From Sporosalibacterium faouarense (lineage in GTDB: Bacteria; Bacillota; Clostridia; Tissierellales; VENL01), in contig NZ_JAETGO010000037.1 in the NCBI RefSeq assembly GCF_016765695.1, forward strand, positions 62,001-126,000: DNA of 64,000 nucleotides, in the 5' to 3' direction. The stretch's first letter is position 1, and every line of letters begins with the position of its first letter. A program made the position numbers and the translations under genes. Shown here piece after piece: positions 37,537-45,729 of the stretch. Below the pieces are notes generated by a model. It made no database searches and was not told where the DNA came from. It saw only the letters and a program-made list of their open reading frames with translations.

Positions 37537-37771
37537 CCAATTTTTTCGACAAATTAATGCATTTTTTTACAAGGTTACGTTTAGAAATTCATTGTTTTTA
37601 TCATAAATTCTAATTATACTTTTTGCTTATGTGTAAATAAAATTCATTTTGGGACATGCTGTCATATTATATAAATCACAAAATTAGTGAGAAATGACGA
37701 ATGCTATACAGTGCTTAACTTTATTAATTAAAATATTATTTAAACCATCAAAAAAAAGGCTGGAGGCAACA

Positions 37772-39118
37772 ATGATAGAAAATAGTTCAAACAAATTTAT
37801 AAAATCTATATTAAAAATTATTAGAAGTTATTACTTTAGCTTTCCAGTAATAATCTATGTTTTAGGATTTATATATTCTCAATCATTAACAATGGCATTT
37901 GCTTACGATATTACTGGATTTACACTTATTCGAGTAAATTTTGACGGCTTATTACCCTTCTCCTTTAGTACCTATTTGATTATAGGCTCTAAATTATTTA
38001 TGTATACATTACTACTAATTGTTTTAACTTACATAATAACTAGAATACTAAATTCTCTTGGAAATTTCTGCTTAAGAAATTCCGACTTTCGTAATTTTCT
38101 TTTTTCTGTTAGATTTCGTATTTCCTCCTTAAAAAGTCATAAGTATGCTTGGACTCTATTCAAATTAGTATGTTATGCACTGATAAGTTCTATCTTTGCT
38201 TTTCCTATAGTTACGCTGTTTGATTTGTTTTCTTTTGCTACAAGTATTGAATTTGATTCTAGTTTATATAAACTCTTTAGTGGATTTATACTCCCAAATA
38301 TTGTAATATTTTCTCTAATGTATTACATATATATTTTGATTACTTATTTATTTAAAAACAACTTTTTTGATTCTGAGGATAAGCCATATATTTTTATTAT
38401 TTTTGGTTTAGTTACAATTGTAACTTTGTATATTTTAATAACCATAAACTCTTTCTATTCTTTTTATTGTAAAGTGCAAAGTGTAACCAATGATGAATCT
38501 AAACTTCAAGTAATGAAAGTATATACTAGTGAAAATGATTATAGAGAATTACTAAAAATAGATATTACAGATAATTATGTTATTGGATATAATACCCATA
38601 AAAATAAAATTGATGTCATTCCAACTAATAGAATTTTTGAAATTGGCATATATAGTGTAGGTAATAATAAAGTATTTACTAAGTATGATAATAATAAAAC
38701 ACTTAAAGGACAAGTAAACAAAAATTATCTTGATTCTGAAAGAATCATTGAAAGCTTAGACATTTACTATAATATAAGACAAAAGAAAACTATAAAAAAA
38801 GAAGAAGTTAAAGAGTTGAAATCTCTCTTAGTGTATGATTTTTATGAAAAAAGATATAATCTTATGTCAGATAACATCTTGATTAAGAAATGGGAGCTAT
38901 CAGATAATTTTAATAATTATTCAACAGATAAATTTATAGGTTATGATATGTCATTACCTATAAAAACTGATGATAATTACGAAGTATATGTAAAAGAATA
39001 TTGGATAGATGAAGATATCTATTTAAAATATGCGTTTAGCGATGATAATTCTATTTGGAAGATTTCATCAATAGAAAAACTAAATGAAAACTTTGATTTT
39101 ACCTCTTCTCAACAATAA
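37772..39118 (+). CDS. Five-helix membrane protein with soluble C-terminal domain, unknown function
   Basis: This is a 448-residue protein. The N-terminal half has about five membrane helices (around YYFSFPVIIYVLGFIYSQSL, LIIGSKLFMYTLLLIVLTYI, LFKLVCYALISSIFAFPIVT, ILPNIVIFSLMYYIYILITY, IIFGLVTIVTLYILITINSF). The C-terminal ~210 residues are soluble and rich in Lys, Asp and Tyr. The ATG at 37,772 sits 5 bases after GGAGG; an earlier in-frame ATG-like start has no site. I recognise no family. It is flanked by defence-type genes, and membrane proteins of this layout are often effectors in such clusters, but nothing in the sequence proves that. Confidence 0.7.
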   Translation: MIENSSNKFIKSILKIIRSYYFSFPVIIYVLGFIYSQSLTMAFAYDITGFTLIRVNFDGLLPFSFSTYLIIGSKLFMYTLLLIVLTYIITRILNSLGNFCLRNSDFRNFLFSVRFRISSLKSHKYAWTLFKLVCYALISSIFAFPIVTLFDLFSFATSIEFDSSLYKLFSGFILPNIVIFSLMYYIYILITYLFKNNFFDSEDKPYIFIIFGLVTIVTLYILITINSFYSFYCKVQSVTNDESKLQVMKVYTSENDYRELLKIDITDNYVIGYNTHKNKIDVIPTNRIFEIGIYSVGNNKVFTKYDNNKTLKGQVNKNYLDSERIIESLDIYYNIRQKKTIKKEEVKELKSLLVYDFYEKRYNLMSDNILIKKWELSDNFNNYSTDKFIGYDMSLPIKTDDNYEVYVKEYWIDEDIYLKYAFSDDNSIWKISSIEKLNENFDFTSSQQ

Positions 39119-39175
39119 TGAACTAAAGACATAATATTTCATATTTTCAATAGCTATTTAGTTTAAATAAATTAG

Positions 39176-39286
39176 GATTTTATACATCCTAATTCTAGAG
39201 GTGCAAGTACACATATTAAAATAGATGTTTTGAAAAAATATATAGATTCATATACAAACGTTTCTAAGATCAATCCTTTCACTTGA
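39176..39286 (+). pseudogene. Short gene fragment of unknown origin
   Basis: An open stretch of 36 codons between TAG and TGA encodes HPNSRGASTHIKIDVLKKYI followed by DSYTNVSKINPFT. The composition is protein-like, but there is no start codon or ribosome site. It is probably the 3' remnant of a gene deleted when the cluster was assembled. The family is not recognised and chance is possible. Confidence 0.28.
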
Positions 39287-39378
39287 TTTATTAATATCCA
39301 ATATCCATTTCAAATGATTAATATTATAGTGTATACTATAATTATGATTGAATATATGATTTTAATCAATTATTAGAT

Positions 39379-39407
39379 TTGTGCAATCATATTATTATTT
39401 GTATAAT
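39379..39407 (+). promoter_or_regulatory. Promoter of the DUF262-HEPN pair
   Basis: A perfect TATAAT (39,402-39,407) lies 17 bases after TTGTGC (39,379-39,384), and the DUF262 gene starts 72 bases downstream with a TAGGAGG ribosome site. The -35 is only a partial match. Confidence 0.55.
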
Positions 39408-39478
39408 ATGTATATTCTAATTGGTTTACTTCATATAATGTATTCAAGTTATTATTTAGCTAAATAGGAGGTTATTAT

Positions 39479-40612
39479 ATGACAACGAATGAATTTAGTA
39501 ATCTTAGAGATGAAATAGAATCAAAACGTGGAGAAATATATACACATCAGTTAACCATGTCAGTTGGTGAGTTGATTAATTTATATCAAGAGAGCGAGAT
39601 AAATCTTGACCCTGCCTTTCAAAGATTGTTTAGATGGGACTCATTTCAAGAAACTAGCTTTATTGAATCCATTTTACTGGGATATCCTATTCCAGCTATT
39701 TTTGTACTCCAAAGAGATGATGGTGTTTGGGATGTAATAGATGGTGTACAAAGACTTTCAACTATATATCATTTTGCTGATATATTAAAAGACGAAAATG
39801 ATGAAAAAATAACTCCACTACAACTTGAAAAGGCAAAAATACTTAAGCATCTTGAAGGTAAATACTACTATACTAGATATGGAGATAGCTTAGATACTGC
39901 AACTAAAATTGATTTCAAGAGATCTTCTCTACCTGTTATCATATTAAAACATGGGAGCGAAAAAAAATCAAAATTTGAGCTATTTAAACGCCTCAACACT
40001 GGAGGTTCTCACCTAAGCCCACAGGAGATTAGAAACGCTTTAATTCTTATGAGTGATGAAGATGTTTATAATTCAATGGATGCATATTGTAAGAAAGACA
40101 GCTTTATAACTATGATTAACATTCCTGATTCAAAGTCTGAGATAAGAATGGATATGGATATTCTAACAAGGTTTCTAGTTATGAGGAATTATGAAGATAT
40201 TGATGATGTTCCTAACAGTGCAGATATTAATGAGTTCTTAGATGATGCAATTGAACAGATTATTACAAGAAAAAATTTCAATATTAACGAAGAATTAAAT
40301 GCTTTTGATATTCTAATTAATTTTTTAAGTGATAGTATATCTGATGATTATGGCTTTAAAGTTTATGATAAAAGTACTAGTAGATTTAAAGGGGCATTTA
40401 ATTGGTTTGTATTTGAAACTCTAATTTGGGGATGTACAGTCTTAAATAATCCAAATACTTTGCTTGAAAATAAAGCTTATTACATTGATAAAATTAAAAA
40501 TTTAAATAGCATTGGTACTCATTTACAAAAAATTGGAAAATCCAATATAAAAGTAATTCAAAGACTTAAGGAAGCTAAAGAAGAAGCAAAAAAGGTTTTT
40601 ACTAATGAATGA
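39479..40612 (+). CDS. DUF262 (ParB-like) domain protein
   Basis: This is a 377-residue protein with the DUF262 fold at about 25-230. It has DPAFQRLFRW (44-53), IPAIFVLQ, the diagnostic DGVQR at 88-92, and FKRLNTGGSHLSPQEIRNAL. The DGxQR motif belongs to the ParB/Srx-like NTPase-nuclease superfamily seen in GmrS and other defence proteins. No DUF1524 HNH nuclease follows, so it is not a complete GmrSD. The C-terminal ~140 residues are helical. Its stop overlaps the next gene by 8 bases, tying it to a HEPN nuclease; such pairs behave like two-gene defence or toxin-antitoxin modules. Confidence 0.87.
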   Translation: MTTNEFSNLRDEIESKRGEIYTHQLTMSVGELINLYQESEINLDPAFQRLFRWDSFQETSFIESILLGYPIPAIFVLQRDDGVWDVIDGVQRLSTIYHFADILKDENDEKITPLQLEKAKILKHLEGKYYYTRYGDSLDTATKIDFKRSSLPVIILKHGSEKKSKFELFKRLNTGGSHLSPQEIRNALILMSDEDVYNSMDAYCKKDSFITMINIPDSKSEIRMDMDILTRFLVMRNYEDIDDVPNSADINEFLDDAIEQIITRKNFNINEELNAFDILINFLSDSISDDYGFKVYDKSTSRFKGAFNWFVFETLIWGCTVLNNPNTLLENKAYYIDKIKNLNSIGTHLQKIGKSNIKVIQRLKEAKEEAKKVFTNE

Positions 40613-41303
40613 TTCTTATAATAATAAAGTTGAATCATTTATCAATAAGCTCGATAATGAATTGATTTTAAGAAAAAAATATTTAGGATATTTGAATGAA
40701 ATTTTACATGAACTTAAGTCTAATAATCATAAATTTACTTTTATTAGAACAACAGTGCCAGAATTATACGCTCATTATGAGGGTTTTTTGAAATTTAGTT
40801 TTTTAGAGTTGATTTCTTTTCTTAAAACTCTAGATTTATCAAATGATGATATAAATATAAACTATCTTATCTTCTGCTTACTCACAAAATTAGAAAATCA
40901 CATAGTTACACAAGATGCTAAGGCTAGAAGAATACTTGATGTTTTTTATAATGTTTTTAATGCCAATGAAAGTTTCCTAAAGAATGCAGATATTGATAAA
41001 TATATCTTAAATCATGATACTCTAAAATATACTTTAGAAATCCTGTCAATTGACCGAACTAACGCAACTTTTCAAATGGACAAGCTAGGAGTGCTTTATC
41101 AAAGGCGTAATGGGATTGCTCATGGAGAATTAAAAACTGGTAACGCTTTTTCTATTTCTAAAAACAGAGATATTACAGATGCTCAAGTTCAAACATCATA
41201 TAATATATGGACTGAGGATTATAGATGTGTTGTAGAAACATTAGATATTATAAAGAATACGTTAATTGATTATATAATTGATAAAGAATATCTTAATACT
41301 TAA
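40605..41303 (+). CDS. MAE_28990/MAE_18760-type HEPN nuclease
   Basis: This is a 232-residue alpha-helical protein. The N-terminal segment VPELYAHYEGFLKFSFLEL and the C-terminal R168-N-G-I-A-H173 (the RX4-6H HEPN catalytic motif, in RRNGIAHGE) match the MAE_28990-type HEPN family, commonly encoded just after DUF262 proteins. HEPN domains are usually metal-independent RNases acting in abortive defence. The start lies inside the DUF262 gene (8-base overlap), so the two are coupled and probably interact. A long palindromic terminator begins at its stop codon. Confidence 0.8.
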   Translation: MNDSYNNKVESFINKLDNELILRKKYLGYLNEILHELKSNNHKFTFIRTTVPELYAHYEGFLKFSFLELISFLKTLDLSNDDININYLIFCLLTKLENHIVTQDAKARRILDVFYNVFNANESFLKNADIDKYILNHDTLKYTLEILSIDRTNATFQMDKLGVLYQRRNGIAHGELKTGNAFSISKNRDITDAQVQTSYNIWTEDYRCVVETLDIIKNTLIDYIIDKEYLNT

Positions 41304-41336
41304 ATCTAAAAAAAGCTATAGCTTTTTTTAGATTTA
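41301..41336 (+). terminator. Perfect palindromic terminator after the HEPN gene
   Basis: TAAATCTAAAAAAAGCTA is followed directly by its exact reverse complement, an 18-bp stem with no free loop beyond the central bases. The U-rich second arm makes it a good terminator; the first three bases are the HEPN stop codon. Confidence 0.88.
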
Positions 41337-41380
41337 TATAGTAAACTTTATATAAAATATTTATTTTTAGGAGATGCAGT

Positions 41381-42880
41381 ATGAAAAAAAATGAGTTATT
41401 AGACATATTTAATAGATCTCAAGAAAATTATATTGAAAAAAAGAGCCGAAAACACTTAAAGTCAAATTCTCAATTTTTCACTCCCCCACATATATGCAAA
41501 AAAATGCTTGAAACTATTAATTGGGATTCATTTAAAGAACAAGATTCTATTAGTCTCTTAGAGCCAGCGGCTGGTTGTGGAATACTGATACTTGAAACAG
41601 TTTTCTATATTATTAAAAAAACAAACATTAATAAACTGTTTATTGATGTTTTTGAACTTGATTCTGAACTATTTAATATATTAAATGAGAATCTTAATCT
41701 ATTAAAAATGTACTTTAAGAAGAATCACAATATAGAAATTATCATAAATCTATATAATGAGAATTTCATATTGTTTAATTCAGACAAATGGAAATGTGAT
41801 AATAATTATTTGTTATATGATATTATAGTTTCTAACCCACCTTTCAAAAAAATTAATCAAAGCTCAGATGAAGCATTGCTTATGAAAGATTTAGTACACG
41901 GTCAACCTAATATATATACACTTTTCATTGCAATGAGCCTAAAGCTATTAAAAAAAGAAGGTGTATTTTCGGTTATTAGTCCAAGAAATTATTTAGTTGG
42001 AATATACTCAAAGAAAATTCGCAACTTTATCTTTAATAATTATTCTTTTTCACATATACATACTTTTGACAACAGAAATCTTTTTAAATTTGTAAACCAG
42101 GAAATTATTATATCTACATACGTTAATAAAAGGAATACAGAAATCCAAATTTCACGTAATGGCGATTCTGAGTTGAAAATTAATTTTAACAATATTATTT
42201 TTGATAAAAAAAACAACTCTATATTTGTTCCAAACGATAATAAAGACTTAATGTTAGTAAATAAGTTTTTGGATTTAGAATATACTTTAGATGATATAGA
42301 TATTAAAGTGTCTGTTGGACCAATTGTACAATTCAGAAATCAGGAATATTTAAGGAAAAATATTTATTCAGGAGATTATGCTCCTTTACTCATTAATAAC
42401 GATATAGTTAATAATAATGAAATTATTTATTTTTCTAGAAAAAACTCTAGAAAAACTCATAATAAATCAATTCATAAAAGTGCTAGATGTTTAATAAAAA
42501 ATTCCAATTATTTAATCTTAAGAAAGGTTACTGCTAAAGATGATAAGAACATACTTATTTCTTCTGTTTTGAGTAAAGATTTTTTTCAACATGAACTTTT
42601 AGGTTTAGATAATAATCTTTTATATTTTCATAGGGTAACTAATGATAAATATTTATCATTGGATGAATGTTATGGTTTGTTTTGTATTATCAATTCTAAA
42701 CAATTTCAAAGCTACTATTATCTAATAAACGGAACTCATACTATTAATGTCAGTGATTTTAAAAATATGAGATTTCCAAATTTAGATACAATCTCTTCAA
42801 TTGGATGTAAGCTAAGGAATACTAAAAAGTATACAAAAGAACATTGTAGTGATATAGTAAGTGAAATATTAACTATATAA
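41381..42880 (+). CDS. N6-adenine DNA methyltransferase (Eco57I/type I-like)
   Basis: This is a 499-residue methylase. NSQFFTPPHICKKMLE is typical of the type I/Eco57I entry, motif I is LLEPAAGCGILILE (about 59-72), and the catalytic motif IV is SNPPF (N152-P-P-F). The second half (about 250-499) looks like a target-recognition domain. It transfers a methyl group from S-adenosylmethionine to adenine N6. No cognate endonuclease with helicase motifs is encoded beside it. The HsdR-N-type protein at 36.4 kb is the only candidate partner, but it lies in a separate transcription unit. An AGGAGATGCAG ribosome site precedes the ATG. Confidence 0.85.
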   Translation: MKKNELLDIFNRSQENYIEKKSRKHLKSNSQFFTPPHICKKMLETINWDSFKEQDSISLLEPAAGCGILILETVFYIIKKTNINKLFIDVFELDSELFNILNENLNLLKMYFKKNHNIEIIINLYNENFILFNSDKWKCDNNYLLYDIIVSNPPFKKINQSSDEALLMKDLVHGQPNIYTLFIAMSLKLLKKEGVFSVISPRNYLVGIYSKKIRNFIFNNYSFSHIHTFDNRNLFKFVNQEIIISTYVNKRNTEIQISRNGDSELKINFNNIIFDKKNNSIFVPNDNKDLMLVNKFLDLEYTLDDIDIKVSVGPIVQFRNQEYLRKNIYSGDYAPLLINNDIVNNNEIIYFSRKNSRKTHNKSIHKSARCLIKNSNYLILRKVTAKDDKNILISSVLSKDFFQHELLGLDNNLLYFHRVTNDKYLSLDECYGLFCIINSKQFQSYYYLINGTHTINVSDFKNMRFPNLDTISSIGCKLRNTKKYTKEHCSDIVSEILTI

Positions 42881-42882
42881 AG

Positions 42883-42926
42883 ATATCCCCTAGTATATTT
42901 TAAATATTAGGGGATATACTTTTTTC
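42883..42926 (+). terminator. Strong terminator after the methylase
   Basis: ATATCCCCTA pairs with TAGGGGATAT (10 bp) across a 15-base AT-rich loop, followed by ACTTTTTTCC. It begins 3 bases after the methylase stop and closes the plus-strand cluster. Confidence 0.93.
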
Positions 42927-43050
42927 CTAGTTTATTATAATTTCAATTATTTAAAATATGAATATTAAAGGTTTTGTATTAGACTTCACTTATCTCTCTA
43001 TCAAAATATTCTAGTGATATTTAAATCAAATTAGATAATTTCTCTCAAAA

Positions 43051-43398
43051 TCACTTATTTAAATAGCTTTGAAACTTAGGCATATCACCATATAATACAA
43101 CAAAGACTTCTTCCCATCTTCCTTGTCCATGAAATTCTTGAGCAAGTCCTTCAACAAAATGATAATCTCCATGATGCTGTGGAACTATATTATAAATTTC
43201 TTGCTCAAAGCCACCATGATGAACACTTTCATTATTATCTATTTTTCTTCTATATTCATCCATCACGTCCATAATTGAACGATATTGTGGTTTAGTAACA
43301 TTATATTCAAAAAGTAACCTATCTACTCCTGTATTATTAAATAGAAGTTCTTGACGGAATTCTATTAGGCTTAGTCGATCCTCGATTGTATTACACAT
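43051..43398 (-). CDS. DUF1878-like small protein
   Basis: This is a 115-residue soluble helical protein starting MCNTIEDRLSLIEFRQELLF, followed by FEYNVTKPQYRSIMDVMDEY and an EGLAQEFHGQGRWEEVFVVL ending. Length, the coiled N-terminus and the acidic helix resemble the Firmicute DUF1878/YhaI family, whose function is unknown. An AAAGGAGGAG site precedes the ATG. It is a lone minus-strand gene with about 470 bases of AT-rich sequence upstream. Confidence 0.55.
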   Translation of the reverse strand: MCNTIEDRLSLIEFRQELLFNNTGVDRLLFEYNVTKPQYRSIMDVMDEYRRKIDNNESVHHGGFEQEIYNIVPQHHGDYHFVEGLAQEFHGQGRWEEVFVVLYGDMPKFQSYLNK

Positions 43399-43869
43399 AA
43401 ATTCTCCTCCTTTTTTCTACTGCTCTTTTTAAACTACTACTAACACTCTTTTTTACTTATATGTTATGATAATTTCAAATCTGCTCGTCAGTCTTTCTCA
43501 TATACTCACTAGTTATGTCAACATTTCACTCAAATCCTTTGTTTACTAAAAAATAATAAATTAGATATACTTTTGTATATTTTTTTCTCTAACCTATCTC
43601 AGTGATGTAAACTTACTTTGCATTTAACATATCATCACTTCATCTTAATCTAATTTATAAACATTATATAATGTTTATAAATTTACTAAATATTTTATTC
43701 TATTTTTTATCTCAAGAATATTTTCATATCTCACCTCCTCTTAGAGTAATCTATTTTACAAGATTGTTTATTAAATATTCATATTTATATACGCTTTACT
43801 ACTAAATTTTTCATCTATCTCCCCAAATATGTTGAATAACAATTGCAATATAAATTGGTTTGAAATTTT
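43399..43869. other. AT-rich intergenic region with a long palindrome and micro-frames
   Basis: No normal gene is present. The region holds a perfect 32-base palindrome at 43,652-43,683 (16-base arm AATTTATAAACATTAT) and, on the minus strand, two very short frames with strong ribosome sites: MKNLVVKRI (43,785-43,814, after GGGGAGATAG) and MKIFLR (43,707-43,727, after AGAGGAGGTGAGAT). These may be leader peptides or the first codons of decayed genes. Confidence 0.5.
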
Positions 43870-44913
43870 TTAATGTTGTATTTTAGAACTGAGTAATTCA
43901 GGCTGTTCTCTTACATAAATATTTTTGATTTCTTTAATTTCTTCAGCATATTTCTTCTGAACATTTGGTAATTCATAATTATTTATTAAATTAAAAAATT
44001 CTTCTCTCTTGATGTGATCTTCATATGTTCTCAAGTTTTTCAATAGATTAAAAGCCCTATCAATATCGCCTACTTCATTTCTCATATCTAAAGCAACAAT
44101 CAAATCTTTCTGGGCAAGTAAATTCAATTCATTTAAGTCTAGTGCTATTTCAAAATATTCAACTGCTTTAGAATAAAATTTACCTTTTAGCTTAATAAGT
44201 CCTAAATTTGAATATGAGTAAGATTTAAATACGTCTTCTTCTATATTTTCAATTGCTTTTTTGTAATACACCTCAGCTTCTCTTATATCTCTTGTACTTA
44301 TTACAATGGCATAATGATTATAGATATCTCCTTTACGTGCGTTATCTACTACATTAGGTGTCTGTTCAATTAAAGATATTATTTCACTATACAACTCAAT
44401 AGACCTTTTTATTGAAAGATAATCGCTCCTATTTCTTTCTGTTTCTGCTTTCATTTCTAACAAATCAATTCTAGTCTTTATAGAGTTTTCTAATGCTTCA
44501 TTCTTAACTTTTTCCAAAATGTCATTCATCTTAACTAATTTATCTTCAAATTCATTATTCAAATCTTCTCTATCATTTTCTATTTTTTCTCTTAATTCTA
44601 CAATACTAGCTTCTAAATCGCTTTTAATTCTAGTAATCTCTTTAGACTTTATATACTAAAATAATGAAAACGTGGTTATTACTACTGTTATATACACTGT
44701 CAATACAATAATAATATTATAAATTTTGTTAATAGCATTATCAGTAGCATTCATAATACTACTTATTACATTTGTCTGTAAACTTTCTATATTTAAACTA
44801 TTAGTTTCCATTGTTGCTCCAATTTGAAGACTAGATAATAAAAAATAAATTATTATTGAAGTAAAAACTAGTAATGAAATAATAAAAAAAGTCTCTGATT
44901 TTATTTTTCTCAA
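43870..44913 (-). pseudogene. Membrane-coiled-coil-TPR protein gene interrupted by one amber codon
   Basis: Two open stretches lie in the same frame, separated only by a TAG at 44,656-44,658. The first 85 codons (MRKIKSETFFIISLLVFTSI onwards) encode two membrane helices (about 8-28 and 66-85) with a short loop. The 31 codons after the TAG plus the next 230 encode a charged coiled coil and TPR-like helices (IYNHYAIVISTRDIREAEVY; YSNLGLIKLKGKFYSKAVEY). Restoring one codon gives a natural 347-residue protein. A TTG at 44,562 could start the second part but has no clear ribosome site. It is either a recent nonsense mutation (CAG to TAG fits) or amber read-through. Function unknown. Confidence 0.75.
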
Positions 44914-45106
44914 AAGTCTCTCTCCCCTTCTTCTAATAAATGTGATAAGTCACAGAAATATAAGAAATCAATAAAATTATATCATTTTTATCCCTTTTCT
45001 ACAATTATTTTACATATGAGCACAATTATCTATTTTATCATTATTTCTTCCTAACACATTTTTACTTGTCAATATATACTTGTTAAATAAGTAATATGAT
45101 ATGATA

Positions 45107-45118
45107 GAACGTACGTTT
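45107..45118 (+). promoter_or_regulatory. Candidate LexA (SOS) box
   Basis: GAACGTACGTTT matches the Bacillus/Clostridium SOS box GAACRNRYGTTY at every defined position shown. It lies 33 bases upstream of the ImmA-like gene and just after TATGAT sequences that could be a -10. Nothing else in the window carries as good a match that I noticed. Confidence 0.6.
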
Positions 45119-45139
45119 TCTATGTTAGGAGGATTATTT

Positions 45140-45729
45140 ATGATTGCAACAAAAAAATTAGAAGAAATAATAGATAAGTGTGGTATTATACTGAAGTTTA
45201 TTTATCTTCCAAATTCAGTTTTAGCTTACTACACCTTTGATAGTGACTACTACATAATACTTATTAATGAGTCAATAAGAAATAATGAAAGGTTGTGTAG
45301 GACAGTTCTAGCTGAGGAGATTGGACACTATAGAACTACTATAGGTGATATCACTCCAAGGAAATATATGAGTTATAGGGATAAGATTAATGTTGATAAG
45401 AAGGAGCTCCTTGATTTAAGGTGGGTTGCTGATTTTATAATACCTACTGATCAGCTTTTGTCTTTCATGAAAGCAACCCTGTTTGATCCTTCGAGGGGAT
45501 TATCGATCATTTCTATATTACTAATGATTTGGTTAATTTGAAGTTTAAATTCATAGCCAATGAAAAAAGAATTGTGAACCATTTACCCTATCATAACTTA
45601 ATAACCAATCACCTCAACAGCTTTCTCACAAAAGAAACTGTAAAATATGACATTAAGAAAATCCCTAGAAACCCTTCAAATATTGATAATAGTTTAGTTG
45701 GAGTATTTAATGGATGTATATCACCATAG
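45140..45729 (+). pseudogene. ImmA/IrrE-like protein gene with a frameshift
   Basis: The intact part (ATG 45,140, after TTAGGAGG at 7 bases) encodes MIATKKLEEIIDKCGIILKF to LRWVADFIIPTDQLLSFMKA, clearly of the ImmA/IrrE type. The frame then runs into a non-homologous hydrophobic tail and stops at 45,541. In another frame, from about 45,495, the missing family C-terminus continues: FEGIIDHFYITNDLVNLKFK. One base lost (or two gained) near 45,490 explains this. The metal motif reads AEEIGH, with Glu in place of the first His of HExxH, so catalysis is uncertain even before the lesion. The extended frame overlaps the end of the converging channel gene. Confidence 0.72.

Noticed and set aside
39479-41303. 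A complete GmrSD (type IV) restriction system
   Set aside because: The DUF262 protein is present but the DUF1524 HNH half is absent; the partner is a HEPN protein instead.
45529-45729. A separate small gene starting MVNLKFKFIANE
   Set aside because: Its content is the displaced C-terminus of the frameshifted ImmA-like gene, not an independent gene.
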